Shown here piece after piece: positions 1 to 9,912 of a DNA stretch of 64,000 nt. Numbering within the stretch: the first letter of the stretch is position 1; every line of letters starts with the position of its first letter. The stretch comes from Flavobacterium phycosphaerae (GTDB taxonomy: Bacteria > Bacteroidota > Bacteroidia > Flavobacteriales > Flavobacteriaceae): assembly GCF_010119235.1 (NCBI RefSeq), contig NZ_JAAATZ010000001.1, positions 2,324,501 through 2,388,500 on the forward strand, written 5' to 3'. A program made the position numbers and the translations under genes. The notes below the pieces were generated by a model. That model was not told where the DNA came from and searched no databases. It worked only from the letters and a program-made list of their open reading frames with translations.

Positions 1-1
1 C

Positions 2-610
2 TCATTTGGAAAAAACACCAACAAAATATGGGTACGACCAAACTTTTTCCCAATCGTTCAAGGAAGTACATATAAAGACTTACGCCAGCAATCAGCCGAA
101 TATATTGCCAATGCCGGAGCCGAAGGAAATGCCATCGGAGGCTTATCCGTAGGTGAACCAGCTGAAGAAATGTACGCTATGACCGAAGTGGTTACGGCCA
201 TTTTACCGCAAGACAAACCCCGTTATTTAATGGGAGTAGGAACGCCAATCAATATTTTAGAAAACATTGCCTTAGGGATTGACATGTTTGACTGTGTAAT
301 GCCAACACGTAACGCCCGAAACGGAATGTTATTTACCGCTAACGGTACCATCAATATTAAAAATAAAAAGTGGGAAGCTGATTTTTCGCCGATTGATGAA
401 ATGGGGCATACTTTTGTGGACACTGAGTATACAAAAGCTTACTTACGCCACTTATTTGCGGCCAACGAATATTTGGGCAAACAAATTGCTACGATTCACA
501 ATTTAGGGTTCTATATGTGGTTGGTTCGTGAAGCAAGAAAACATATCTTAGCAGGAGATTTCAGAACCTGGAAAGACATGATGGTAAAACAAATGAGTCA
601 AAGACTATAA
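2..610 (+). CDS. tgt: tRNA-guanine transglycosylase, C-terminal part (5' end outside window)
   Basis: This is the last roughly 200 residues of the enzyme that exchanges guanine 34 for a queuine precursor in tRNAs with GUN anticodons. The frame is open from base 2 and has no start in the window. Visible motifs are PIVQGSTYKDLR, AIGGLSVGE and FDCVMPTRNARNG, whose Asp is the family nucleophile. In most bacterial enzymes the next segment carries a CxCxxC zinc site before the AYLRHL motif. Here that segment reads EMGHTFVDTEYTKAYLRHL and has no cysteine, although the later zinc-ligand His in the IHNL motif remains. The gene ends 4 bases before an LptF/LptG-type permease, an order I know from other Flavobacteria. 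Identity is secure; the zinc-site loss is seen directly. Confidence 0.96.
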   Translation, partial: SFGKNTNKIWVRPNFFPIVQGSTYKDLRQQSAEYIANAGAEGNAIGGLSVGEPAEEMYAMTEVVTAILPQDKPRYLMGVGTPINILENIALGIDMFDCVMPTRNARNGMLFTANGTINIKNKKWEADFSPIDEMGHTFVDTEYTKAYLRHLFAANEYLGKQIATIHNLGFYMWLVREARKHILAGDFRTWKDMMVKQMSQRL

Positions 611-614
611 GCTC

Positions 615-1699
615 ATGTTAAAAATTATTGACAAGTACATACTCAAGCGATATTTAGTAACATTCTCTGTAATGTTGCTGATGTTTATTCCTATCGGAAT
701 CGTGATTGATGTTTCGGAAAAGGTCAATAAGATGATAGAAAACAAGGTGCCATTCAGTGCTATTGCCAAATATTATCTCGATTTTACCATTTATTTCGCT
801 AATTTACTGTTCCCTATATTTTTATTCTTATCCGTGATTTGGTTTACCTCTAAATTAGCGAACAATACAGAGATTATTGCCATATTGAGTTCGGGGATTT
901 CGTTCTCCAGATTCCTTCGGCCTTATATTATTGGTGCCACTATTGTTTCCTTGTTTGCCTTGGTGATGAGTATCTTTTTAGTGCCCAATGCCAGCGCCGG
1001 CTTTAAAGATTTCAGGTACCGATACCTCATTGGTAACGGCGTCAGCGAAATGCGAGACAACTCCGATGTCTTCCGTCAGGTTAGTAAAGACGAGTATATT
1101 TTTGTGAGTAACTTTCAGGATATTTCTAAAATAGCGTTCAATTTTTCGATGGAGAAATTCAAAGACGATAAACTCCAATACAAATTAACGGCTGGCAGAA
1201 TCAAATGGAATCCTAAAGACAGCACCTATACCCTCTATAATTATAACAAAAGAAAAATAGGGGAGTTTGGTGATATTATTGAATCCGGCGAGAAGAAAGA
1301 TACTGTTTTTAATTTCGATTTAGAAGATTTAGCTCCGGTGGTTTATATCGCGGAAACCTTGAATCTTAGAGATTTAAACAAGTTTATCGATAAAGAAAAA
1401 GCACGAGGATCTTCTAATATCAATGTGTATTTGGTGGTGTTATATAAAAATACAGTATCCCGGTTTCAGCTTTTATACTGACAATTATTGCGGTTGCGGT
1501 TTCGTCCATGAAACGAAGAGGTGGAATGGGAACTAACCTCGCCATAGGTATCATTTTGGCGTTTTCATTTGTCTTTTTTGATAAAATATTTGGCGTACTA
1601 GCCGAAAAATCAACCATGCCGCCCATCATAGCGGTTTGGATTCCTAATATTGTTTTCGGAATTTTAGCCATTTATCTGCTACGCAATGCCAAGCGATAA
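615..1699 (+). CDS. LptF/LptG family (YjgP/YjgQ) permease, frameshifted
   Basis: Inner-membrane permease subunit of the lipopolysaccharide export ABC complex that feeds the Lpt bridge. It has N-terminal membrane helices, a central periplasmic domain (roughly residues 120-270) and C-terminal helices, as usual for YjgP/YjgQ. The first frame stops at 1481. The C-terminal helices continue in another frame (KYSIPVSAFIL onward) to 1699. Adding one A to the A5 run at 1446-1450 joins them into a protein of 361 residues, the normal family length. The stop overlaps the next gene by 14 bases. LptG versus LptF cannot be decided from sequence alone. The break is probably a sequencing error. Confidence 0.9.
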
Positions 1700-2570
1700 T
1701 GTAAAAAGCTACCTGCACCTCCATTTAATAGTTTTTATTTGGGGATTTACGGCAGTGTTGGGCGCCTTAATCACACTTGATGCTTTGCCGTTAGTTTGGT
1801 TCCGTATGCTGTTTGCCGTCGGATTTATAGCCATTTATATTTATTTCAAAAAACTGCCGTTAAAAGTATCCGGTAAAGCGTTACTACAGTTTTTGTTTTC
1901 CGGATTGATTATCGCCCTGCATTGGTTTACATTCTTTCACGCGATTAAAATTTCGAACATTTCCATCACTTTAGCTTGTCTTTCAACCGGTGCTTTATTC
2001 GCCTCTTTGTTGGAACCTATTTTATATGGCAAAAAAATTGTTTGGTACGAAGTATTTTTCGGATTGCTGGTCGTAGTGGGATTGTATATCATTTTTAATG
2101 TAGAAGGCAGTTACTTTTTGGGAATGATTACCGCCTTGACTTCCGCTTTTCTTTCGGCTTTGTTTGCTGTAATTAACAGTAAATTGGTTAAGTCATACGA
2201 TGCTACGATTATCTCGTTTTACGAACTTAGCGGCGGCGTAATTTTCTTTACTTTTCTATTGTTATTCACCCATAGTTTTTCGCCGGACTTCTTCGTGCTT
2301 TCGGTTAAAGATTTGATTTATTTATTGATACTGAGTTCGGTTTGTACCGCTTATGCTTTTATTGCCTCAACTTCGGTAATGAAGTTTTTGAGTCCGTATA
2401 CGGTCATGCTGACCATCAATTTAGAGCCTATTTACGGAATAATTTTAGCCGTAATTGTCTTTAACGATAAAGAAAAAATGAGCGTTGAATTCTACATTGG
2501 AGCCGTTATTATCTTAGCCACAGTACTTTTAAATGCTTTCATTAAAAGCCGAAAGAAACGTTTAAATTAA
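1686..2570 (+). CDS. EamA-type DMT superfamily transporter
   Basis: Inner-membrane transporter of 294 residues with about ten hydrophobic helices in two halves, the typical EamA/RhaT arrangement. Typical features are the N-terminal LIVFIWGFTAVLG segment and a second-half region ending near NLEPIYGIILAVIVF. The family exports amino acids, nucleosides or other small metabolites; the substrate here cannot be inferred. The ATG overlaps the end of the upstream permease gene by 14 bases, so the two are probably translationally coupled. It ends 107 bases before accA, which has its own promoter. Confidence 0.9.
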   Translation: MPSDNVKSYLHLHLIVFIWGFTAVLGALITLDALPLVWFRMLFAVGFIAIYIYFKKLPLKVSGKALLQFLFSGLIIALHWFTFFHAIKISNISITLACLSTGALFASLLEPILYGKKIVWYEVFFGLLVVVGLYIIFNVEGSYFLGMITALTSAFLSALFAVINSKLVKSYDATIISFYELSGGVIFFTFLLLFTHSFSPDFFVLSVKDLIYLLILSSVCTAYAFIASTSVMKFLSPYTVMLTINLEPIYGIILAVIVFNDKEKMSVEFYIGAVIILATVLLNAFIKSRKKRLN

Positions 2571-2640
2571 GGTTAGCTGGTCGTTAATTTTTATTTAAAA
2601 CTAATCTTCAAAAAGTGCTTTTTATCACAATATAAAATTT

Positions 2641-2648
2641 TATATTTG
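2641..2648 (+). promoter_or_regulatory. Bacteroidetes -7 promoter element before accA
   Basis: TATATTTG matches the Bacteroidetes TAnnTTTG consensus and lies 30 bases before the accA ATG. No convincing TTTG was seen at the -33 spacing. Confidence 0.5.
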
Positions 2649-2677
2649 CTGTTCGATTAAACAAAACTAACAACCCT

Positions 2678-3630
2678 ATGGAATATTTAGATTTTGAACT
2701 TCCTATCAAAGAATTAGAAGAACAACTCGATAAATGCCAGTTAATCGGTGCCGAATCTAATGTAGATGTCACCGCTACTTGTAAACAAATTGAAAAAAAT
2801 TAGAGGAAACCAAACGTAAAATCTACAAAAATTTAACCGCTTGGCAACGTGTACAATTATCACGTCATCCTAATCGTCCTTATACTTTAGAACACATTAC
2901 GAACCTAACCAAAGGCACTTTTTTAGAAATGTTTGGCGACAGAAATTTCAAAGATGACAAAGCCATGGTTGGTGGTTTAGGTAAAATTGACGGACAGTCG
3001 TTTATGCTTATCGGACAACAAAAAGGAATCAATACCAAAATGCGTCAGTTGCGTAATTTCGGTATGGCCAGTCCGGAAGGTTATCGCAAAGCATTGCGTT
3101 TGATGAAAATGGCTGAAAAATTCAATGTTCCTGTGGTAACTTTAATTGACACCCCGGGAGCTTTCCCTGGTTTAGAAGCCGAAGAAAGAGGTCAAGGTGA
3201 AGCCATTGCCCGAAACATTTTGGAAATGGTACGTTTGAAAGTGCCAATCATCTGTGTTATCATTGGAGAAGGTGCTTCAGGTGGTGCTTTAGGAATAGGG
3301 GTTGGAGACAGAGTATTGATGATGGAAAACACTTGGTATTCGGTTATTTCTCCTGAGTCTTGTTCGTCTATCCTTTGGAAAAGTTGGGAGTATAAAGAGC
3401 AAGCGGCCGAAGCGTTGAAATTGACTTCTTCCGATATGAAAAAAATGAAATTGGTAGATGATGTTATTCCGGAACCACTTGGCGGAGCCCACTACGATAA
3501 AGAAACAACATTTAAAACCGTAGAGCAATATATTATCAAAGCGTTTAACGAATTGAAAGATTTATCAACAGAAGAATTAGTGGCGCAAAGGATGGATAAA
3601 TACAGCAAAATGGGCGAATACAAAGAGTAA
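2678..3630 (+). CDS. accA: Acetyl-CoA carboxylase carboxyltransferase subunit alpha, frameshifted
   Basis: Alpha subunit of the carboxyltransferase that makes malonyl-CoA for fatty-acid synthesis. The N-terminus ([17 protein letters not shown]) starts at 2678. Its frame hits a stop just after the A7 run at 2793-2799. The rest ([21 protein letters not shown], then [15 protein letters not shown] and the [11 protein letters not shown] and [10 protein letters not shown] motifs of the crotonase-like fold) is one base out of frame. Restoring one A gives 317 residues, the usual length. AccA is essential, so a sequencing error is the likeliest cause. A TAnnTTTG promoter precedes it and a terminator follows. 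Confidence 0.95.
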
Positions 3631-3650
3631 TTTCTTATAAAATATATCTT

Positions 3651-3683
3651 AATCCGAAGCCCAATGGTTTCGGATTTTTTTTT
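3651..3683 (+). terminator. Rho-independent terminator after accA
   Basis: AATCCGAA and TTCGGATT form a stem around a short loop, followed directly by a run of T. It lies 20 bases after the accA stop. Confidence 0.8.
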
Positions 3684-3770
3684 GGTTGTTAACAAAAAAT
3701 ACAAACTTATAAACATTGGTTTTGAATAACTCGATTCCGATACTTTTTACAAAATAGCTACTTTCGTCTC

Positions 3771-5317
3771 ATGGAAAACCTCAGAAATATTAACCCTATC
3801 AAAGTAGATAAAACTACCATTATCAACTTAGAAAAAGGAAAGCTCCCGCCACAAGCCATGGATTTGGAAGAAGCGGTGTTGGGTGCGATGATGATTGATA
3901 AAAAGGGAGTAGATGAGGTAATTGATATTTTGCAACCTGATGCTTTTTATAAAGACGCCCACAAACATATTTTTGAAGCTATTTTTCAGTTATTCACAGA
4001 TTCTCAGCCTATCGACTTATTAACCGTTTCGGCTCAATTAAAAAGAGCGGTAAGTTGGATTTAGCTGGCGGTGATTTTTACTTAATTCAGCTAACGCAAA
4101 AAATATCCTCTTCAGCGCATATTGAATTTCACTCCAGAATTATTCTTCAAAAATACATCCAACGAAGTTTAATCAAAATTTCATCCGAAATCATTGAAGA
4201 GTCGTATGATGAATCTACTGATGTATTTGATTTATTGGATAAAGCCGAATCTAAACTTTACGAAGTAACCCAAGGTAATATTAAACGTAGTTCGGAAACC
4301 GCGCAAAGTTTAGTAATCCAGGCGAAAAAACGTATCGAAGAAATTGCCAATAAAGAAGGGTTGAGCGGTATAGCCACAGGCTTTGAAAAATTGGATAAAG
4401 TAACTTCCGGTTGGCAACCATCCGATTTGATTATTATCGCGGCTCGTCCGGGTATGGGTAAAACAGCTTTCGTATTGTCGATGGCGCGTAATATTGCTAT
4501 TGATTTTGGTCATCCGGTAGCATTGTTCTCGCTGGAGATGTCTTCGGTACAGTTGATTACTCGACTAATTTCTTCGGAAACCACGTTGTCTTCTGAAAAA
4601 CTAAGAACCGGAAAACTAGAAAAACACGAATGGGAGCAGCTTTCTACCAAAGTTAAAGATTTGGAAAAAGCGCCATTGTATATTGATGATACGCCATCGC
4701 TTTCTATTTTTGATTTAAGAGCCAAAGCAAGACGTTTGTCATCCCAACATGGGATTAAGTTAATCATCGTCGATTATCTTCAATTAATGACGGCCGGCGG
4801 AAGCAATGGTAAAGGCGGCGGAAACCGTGAACAGGAAATCTCGACCATCTCCAGAAACTTAAAGGCCTTAGCTAAAGAATTAGAAGTACCGGTAATCGCC
4901 TTGTCACAGTTATCGCGTGCTGTGGAAACTCGTGGTTCGAGCAAACGACCTTTGCTGTCTGACTTGCGTGAATCGGGAGCTATTGAGCAGGATGCCGATA
5001 TCGTATCTTTCATCTACCGTCCGGAATATTATAAAATTGACGAATGGGATGACGATGAGCAAACACCAACAGCCGGGCAAGCGGAATTTATCATTGCGAA
5101 ACACCGTAACGGTTCCTTGGAAAATATTCGTTTGAAGTTCATCGGTAACCTTGGTAAGTTTGACAACTTAGAAGAATATGGCAGTGCGTTTGATGATTTA
5201 CCATCTAAAATGAATCACGATGACAATCCGTTTATCACTAAGAACCTGCCTTCAGCTCATGAAGCTTTTGGTAGTAATATCAACAGAGATGACGACGATA
5301 GCGATGTTCCATTCTAA
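3771..5317 (+). CDS. dnaB: Replicative DNA helicase, frameshifted
   Basis: Hexameric helicase of the replication fork. The N-terminal DnaB domain (LPPQAMDLEEAVLGAMMIDK) is in one frame up to a stop near 4064. The remainder, with linker and RecA-like ATPase domain, is in the next frame. The Walker A segment AARPGMGKTAF and Walker B segment LIIVDYLQLM are intact, as are the SQLSRAVE and DLRESGAIEQDADIV motifs. Adding one A to the A5 run at 4040-4044 rebuilds KKSGKLDLAGGDFYL and a 515-residue protein of normal size. The helicase is essential, so the break is most likely a sequencing artefact. A terminator follows. Confidence 0.95.
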
Positions 5318-5324
5318 ATAATAC

Positions 5325-5350
5325 AATCCCGATTCACTCGGGATTTTTTT
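5325..5350 (+). terminator. Rho-independent terminator after dnaB
   Basis: AATCCCGA and TCGGGATT form a stem with a five-base loop, followed by a T7 tract just after the dnaB stop. Confidence 0.82.
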
Positions 5351-5375
5351 ATGTTTTTCTTCACAGTAAATCTGT

Positions 5376-5383
5376 TATCTTTG
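5376..5383 (+). promoter_or_regulatory. -7 promoter element
   Basis: TATCTTTG matches TAnnTTTG and sits 20 bases before the ATG at 5404. Confidence 0.5.
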
Positions 5384-5403
5384 GTTTGTAATTTTTAATA
5401 GCA

Positions 5404-6663
5404 ATGTTTAAAAAATCACTCTATATTTTCCTTTTATTGATTTCCTTTTCCATAAAGGCCAACTTTATTTTGCTGCCTATGGATGAGACCACTCAAAAGA
5501 ATCATCTCAAAGCCTATGGTATTACTTATTGGGCTCTGGACAAACACTATAAGGCCAGTTGGTTGTTAAATTATCGTGGAGGTTCATTCCTGTTACCGGA
5601 TGTTCCTGAAATTCGAAAAGAGTGTCAAATCAGAGGCGTAAGTTTTGAAGTCATGTCTGATGGTGAAATGCAGTCTGTTTTGGATGAAATTTCAAGTCCG
5701 TCACAAAATATGGAAACGGTAGTTTTAGAAAAAGCTCCTAAGATTGCCGTGTATTCGCCACCAGGGAAACAACCATGGGACGATGCGGTGACGATGGTTT
5801 TAACGTATGCGGAAATTCCGTTTAAAGTGGTTTATGATGAAGAAGTATTAAGCGATCAGTTACTTTTATACGATTGGTTGCACTTGCATCACGAAGATTT
5901 TACCGGACAGTACGGAAAGTTCTACGGTGCTTACAGGAATGCTCCTTGGTATATCGAACAAAAGAAAGACGCCGAAGCGTTGGCTGCTAAATTAGGTTTT
6001 GCCAAAGTCTCTCAGGAGAAATTGGCCGTAGCCAAAAAGATTCGCGATTTTGTTATTGGCGGTGGTTTTATGTTTGCGATGTGTTCTGCAACAGATAGCT
6101 TTGATATTGCACTTTCCGCAGAAGGAGCTGATATTTGTGAACCTATGTTTGATGGCGACGACAGCGAACCCAATTACCAATCCAAAATCGATTATAGTAA
6201 AACGTTTGCCTTTAAAGATTTTATTTTAGACCGAAGACCTGACCACTATGAGTTTTCAGATATTGATATGACCGAAAAACGCAAGATTCCGTTTGAAAAA
6301 GATTATTTCACTTTAATGGAATTCTCTGCCAAATGGGATGTGATTCCAAGTATGCTTTGTCAAAATCACACCCAACTTATCAAAGGTTTCATGGGACAAA
6401 CGACTTCGTTTGACAGCAGTTTGATAAAATCAAGTGTACTAGTTTTAGGAAAAAACGAAATCAACGATGAAGCGCGATACATACACGGGCAAAAAGGAAA
6501 AGGTTTCTTTACATTCTATGGCGGACACGACCCCGAAGATTACCAGCACCGAGTAGGTGATGAGCCAACAGTATTAGATTTGCATCCCAACTCACCGGGT
6601 TTCCGTTTGATACTTAACAACGTTTTGTTTCCTGCAGCCAGAAAGAAACCACAGAAAACATAA
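5404..6663 (+). CDS. Conserved secreted Flavobacterial protein (often labelled asparagine synthetase B)
   Basis: A 419-residue protein with a clear signal peptide (LYIFLLLISFSIKA). The mature N-terminus reads NFILLPMDETTQKNHLKAYG. Close homologues in Flavobacteria are often annotated as asparagine synthetase B, but I see no N-terminal catalytic Cys of a class II amidotransferase and no PP-loop ATP-binding motif, so the name looks unsupported. The segment PKIAVYSPPGKQPWDDAVTM followed by GGGFMFAMCSATDSFD resembles a flavodoxin-like or class I amidotransferase-like layout, where the Cys could be a nucleophile; this is inference. It lies just before the TPR kinase, with 9 bases between them, and may share its transcript. 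Confidence 0.75.
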   Translation: MFKKSLYIFLLLISFSIKANFILLPMDETTQKNHLKAYGITYWALDKHYKASWLLNYRGGSFLLPDVPEIRKECQIRGVSFEVMSDGEMQSVLDEISSPSQNMETVVLEKAPKIAVYSPPGKQPWDDAVTMVLTYAEIPFKVVYDEEVLSDQLLLYDWLHLHHEDFTGQYGKFYGAYRNAPWYIEQKKDAEALAAKLGFAKVSQEKLAVAKKIRDFVIGGGFMFAMCSATDSFDIALSAEGADICEPMFDGDDSEPNYQSKIDYSKTFAFKDFILDRRPDHYEFSDIDMTEKRKIPFEKDYFTLMEFSAKWDVIPSMLCQNHTQLIKGFMGQTTSFDSSLIKSSVLVLGKNEINDEARYIHGQKGKGFFTFYGGHDPEDYQHRVGDEPTVLDLHPNSPGFRLILNNVLFPAARKKPQKT

Positions 6664-6672
6664 TCCTTGCGT

Positions 6673-8688
6673 ATGAGTAAAAAAGTACTTCTTTTATTGC
6701 TGCTGTTTGGCTTTTCATTTTCGTATGCCCAAAATGAAAAAGTTATCGATAGTTTACAAAAAGAATTACTTCGATTCAAAAAGAAAAATGCTGCACCCTT
6801 CACTTTACGCGATTCAACACGGTGTAACTTACTGCTTGATATTGCTAACGCTTATAACGAATCCAATCCGGATAAAGCCTTTGCTTATGCTAAAGAAGCC
6901 TTGGTACTCAGCAGCAAAATCAACTTTCAAAAAGGAGTAGCATTAGCTCATACCACTTTCGGAAAAATTTATAACGGCAAAGGGGATTTCAATGTGGCCA
7001 TTACACACATCACTAAAGCCATTGCTATAAACAAAACACTCCAGGTTCCTGAAAATCTGGCTGACAGTTACTTTACACTGGGACAATCGTACTTGTTTTT
7101 AAACAATTATACCTCTTCTTTAAAAAATCTCAATCTGGCTTTAAGTGGTTTTGAAAAATTACATAAAAAAGCTAAAGCAGCCCGGATTTACAATAATATG
7201 GCCATTCTTTACGGCAAATTAGACAATGCCAAAGAAGAATTACGGTATTATAATATGGCCCTGAAGATGCTGCAAAATGATCATACAGCGTATGGCCAAA
7301 ATTTAAAAAACGTTGTCAGCACTAATATTGGCAATGTGTATTCCGGGAATAAGGAGTACAGTAAATCCAATGCCATTTTGGAAAAGAATATTGAATACGT
7401 TATTAAGCAGAATAAAGTCAATGGTTTGGGTTTGATTTACTTGAGAATGGGAGCCAACTACCTCGGGCTAAAACAGTTTGATAAATCATTAGCCTATTTG
7501 AATAAAGCTTTAGATTGTTTCCGAAAAATTTCCAACAAATCGGGAGAGGGAGATGCTTTGCGGGGTATCGGGAAAACGTATTATGCTATGAACCAGTTGA
7601 CCAAAGCTGAGACTTACACGTTACAAGGGTTGGAGCTTTCAAAACAAATCGGGGAATTAGAATCGGTTAAATTTGCTTATGAGATTTTGGCGGATATATA
7701 CAGCAAAAGCGGAAAGTATAAGCAGGCTTATGAAAACCAGGTTCTCTTTAAAAAAGTCAGTGACGCTATGTTTAATGAGCAAATCAGTTCGAAGCTGACT
7801 CAGATTCAAATGACGCATGAATTTGAACGAAAACAGGCCGTTTTAAAAGCGGAACAAGAAAAGAAAGATGCCATTCTTAAAAAAGAAGCCCTTCGGCAAA
7901 AAAGAATAAAATCAATTGTATTACTGACTTTATTGTTTGTGAGTGTCATTGCCTTGGGCGTTTACATGAATTTAAAACGTTACAAGAAACAAAAAGAGAT
8001 TATTGAATCACAGAAAGAAGTCGTAGAACAACAAAAGGAACAAATACAGGATTCTTTGCTGGAAAAAGAAACGTTGTTGCGCGAGATTCACCATCGGGTC
8101 AAAAATAATCTTCAAATTATATCGAGTTTGCTCAACATGCAATCCGAAGAAATTCAGGATGAACAGGTGTTGGCTTCCATACAAGAAGGGCAGAGCAGGG
8201 TGCAGGCCATGAGTTTAATACATCAAAATTTGTATCAATCAGAGGAAATAGACAAGGTAGATGTTGAAAATTACCTGCATCAATTGGTAGATTATCTTGC
8301 TCAAATGTTTGTCGGTAACGCTAAAAATATTGCTGTACAAATTGAAACGTCCAACATTCGATTTGACTTTGAAACGGCCATTCCGTTGGGATTAATTGTA
8401 AATGAATTGGTTTCTAATGCTTTCAAGTATGCTTTTCAAACCAAAGAAAACGGTACGATTTCCATCAAAATAAAGGCTATAAACGAAATAGATTATGAAT
8501 TAAAAGTAGAAGATGATGGCAATGCGCTTCCGGAAGATTTAGATATTACCAACTCCAAATCACTCGGACTGAAATTGGTAACCCTATTGAGCAAACAATT
8601 AAGAGGTAATTTTACGGTTGAAGGTAAAGAGGGAAAGACTACTTTTATAGTGTTGTTTAAAGATTTAAAAAAATATCAATCGGTGTAA
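6673..8688 (+). CDS. TPR-containing sensor histidine kinase (HisKA_2 type)
   Basis: Membrane histidine kinase of about 671 residues. A signal peptide ([14 protein letters not shown]) is followed by tetratricopeptide repeats over roughly residues 40-350, one membrane helix (about 415-434), a coiled coil rich in K, E and Q, then a HisKA_2 dimerisation domain. That domain has the motif [20 protein letters not shown] with the first His near 473. The HATPase domain follows, with the N box [18 protein letters not shown] prefer the ATG at 6673; a TTG lies two codons upstream. The response regulator gene starts 13 bases later, so the two form a two-component pair. Such TPR kinases in Bacteroidetes sense unknown periplasmic signals. 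Confidence 0.92.
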   Translation: MSKKVLLLLLLFGFSFSYAQNEKVIDSLQKELLRFKKKNAAPFTLRDSTRCNLLLDIANAYNESNPDKAFAYAKEALVLSSKINFQKGVALAHTTFGKIYNGKGDFNVAITHITKAIAINKTLQVPENLADSYFTLGQSYLFLNNYTSSLKNLNLALSGFEKLHKKAKAARIYNNMAILYGKLDNAKEELRYYNMALKMLQNDHTAYGQNLKNVVSTNIGNVYSGNKEYSKSNAILEKNIEYVIKQNKVNGLGLIYLRMGANYLGLKQFDKSLAYLNKALDCFRKISNKSGEGDALRGIGKTYYAMNQLTKAETYTLQGLELSKQIGELESVKFAYEILADIYSKSGKYKQAYENQVLFKKVSDAMFNEQISSKLTQIQMTHEFERKQAVLKAEQEKKDAILKKEALRQKRIKSIVLLTLLFVSVIALGVYMNLKRYKKQKEIIESQKEVVEQQKEQIQDSLLEKETLLREIHHRVKNNLQIISSLLNMQSEEIQDEQVLASIQEGQSRVQAMSLIHQNLYQSEEIDKVDVENYLHQLVDYLAQMFVGNAKNIAVQIETSNIRFDFETAIPLGLIVNELVSNAFKYAFQTKENGTISIKIKAINEIDYELKVEDDGNALPEDLDITNSKSLGLKLVTLLSKQLRGNFTVEGKEGKTTFIVLFKDLKKYQSV

Positions 8689-8701
8689 TATAAAACAAGA
8701 A

Positions 8702-9433
8702 ATGGTTAAAATTCTACTTATTGAAGACGAGTTAATAATTGCCGAAGATGTGAAACGAATGCTCGCTAAAATGGGGTATCATATTATAGGTACTGCCATG
8801 GATTATGATGAAGCGCTTACAATTTTGGAACAAGAAACGCCTGATTTGATACTGTTGGATATTAATTTAAACGGCAAAAAGGACGGCATTGATTTGGCTA
8901 ATACCATTAATGCTAAATACAAAATCCCCTTTGTTTATACGACTTCTTACTCTGATTCAGCCACTTTAGCCCGAGCCAAAGCTACCAATCCTATCAATTA
9001 TTTAGTAAAGCCTTTTAAAGAAGAGCAATTGTTTACAGCCATAGAATTAGCGTTGTACAAATTGGCTGAAACCCATGAAAAAACCATAAACGAGCCTAAG
9101 AATGATGAGGCCTTAATTATTAAAGATGCCTTGTTTATTAAAGACAAATTCAAATACACCAAGCTTAACATCAATGATATTCTTTGGATAAAATCAGATG
9201 GCAATTATCTTGAAATTCAAACCACCAACAAGGAAGAACTTATAAGAGCGACACTCACTAATTTCATTGAAAAACTAAACAGCGACACTTTCTTTAAAAC
9301 ACATAAATCCTATATAGTGAATCTGGATTACCTGACCAAACTGGAAACCCATAGTGTTACTATTGTCGATAAGCAGGTACCTATCTCTAAAAACTATTAC
9401 GAAGAACTGCTCAAAAAACTGAATATCGTTTAG
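8702..9433 (+). CDS. LytTR-type response regulator
   Basis: A 243-residue regulator. The receiver domain has acidic residues E8 and D9, the phospho-acceptor Asp 53 in LILLDINLNG, a Thr in the TTSYSD segment and the Lys of YLVKPF. A LytTR DNA-binding domain occupies the C-terminal third, with KTHKSYIVNLDYL typical of the family. It is co-oriented with the upstream TPR histidine kinase and 13 bases from it. LytTR proteins bind pairs of 9-bp direct repeats one or two helical turns apart. A matching array with 21-bp period lies directly downstream at 9516-9566, which suggests its target is the small gene at 9630. Confidence 0.93.
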   Translation: MVKILLIEDELIIAEDVKRMLAKMGYHIIGTAMDYDEALTILEQETPDLILLDINLNGKKDGIDLANTINAKYKIPFVYTTSYSDSATLARAKATNPINYLVKPFKEEQLFTAIELALYKLAETHEKTINEPKNDEALIIKDALFIKDKFKYTKLNINDILWIKSDGNYLEIQTTNKEELIRATLTNFIEKLNSDTFFKTHKSYIVNLDYLTKLETHSVTIVDKQVPISKNYYEELLKKLNIV

Positions 9434-9515
9434 TCTTTCTTTTTAGTACTTTCATCTTTACTAAATAACCAACCGCAGGGTATTATGGGCGCTTTGTCAT
9501 TTGTTGGCGTAAAAT

Positions 9516-9566
9516 GATATCACAAACAGCGTGTGTTTCATCACAACTTCCTAGTACTTCATCACA
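9516..9566 (+). promoter_or_regulatory. Phased direct repeats, candidate LytTR operator
   Basis: The 9-mers GATATCACA, TTCATCACA and TTCATCACA begin at 9516, 9537 and 9558, exactly 21 bp apart. The last two are identical. Direct 9-bp repeats with a 12-bp gap are the known layout of LytTR binding sites. The array lies between the LytTR regulator gene and a small membrane-protein gene, so regulation of the latter is inferred. Two further hairpins follow, ATAACTG/CAGTTAT (9575-9597) and TTAGGA/TCCTAA (near 9599-9617). Confidence 0.5.
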
Positions 9567-9629
9567 TTTATTTTTATAACTGCGACACTATCAGTTATTT
9601 TAGGACTGTTAATCCTAAAGCTAAAGATT

Positions 9630-9770
9630 ATGAAATCATTATTATCCTTCAGCAAAAAAGATTTATCTAAAAACGGCTTACATTATTTGAAAATTTTGGG
9701 AATGATTGCTCTGGCAGGATGTTTACTCACTTACATAGTCCTCATTGCAGAATACACTTCCGAAAGATAA
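9630..9770 (+). CDS. Small single-pass membrane protein
   Basis: A 46-residue open frame starting with ATG, MKSLLSFSKKDLSKNGLHYL, followed by the hydrophobic segment ILGMIALAGCLLTYIVLI and a short charged end. It has no family I recognise. It follows the kinase and LytTR regulator genes and the phased repeats, and is followed by a terminator at 9865. Its size, charge distribution and setting fit a small regulated membrane peptide, but expression is not proven. Confidence 0.5.
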   Translation: MKSLLSFSKKDLSKNGLHYLKILGMIALAGCLLTYIVLIAEYTSER

Positions 9771-9864
9771 CGAGTAAACTATTCGTCTGTTGTTTACCTG
9801 GGGGAAACAATAGGTAATAGTTAGGTTTGGTTAAAAAGGTTTGAGAGACTCCTTTACCAAAACG

Positions 9865-9895
9865 AAGAACCACCCTTTGGGGTGGTTCTCTTTTT
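9865..9895. terminator. Terminator hairpin, probably bidirectional
   Basis: AGAACCACCC and GGGTGGTTCT form a strong stem followed by CTTTTTA on the plus strand. It lies between the plus-strand small gene and the end of the minus-strand S9 peptidase gene. Confidence 0.75.
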
Positions 9896-9912
9896 ATAGT
9901 TACATCCTGATG

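Noticed and set aside
4040..4064. Programmed ribosomal frameshift in dnaB
   Set aside because: The shift needs one inserted base in an A run, the same error is found in six other unrelated genes, and no slippery-site context with a downstream structure was seen.
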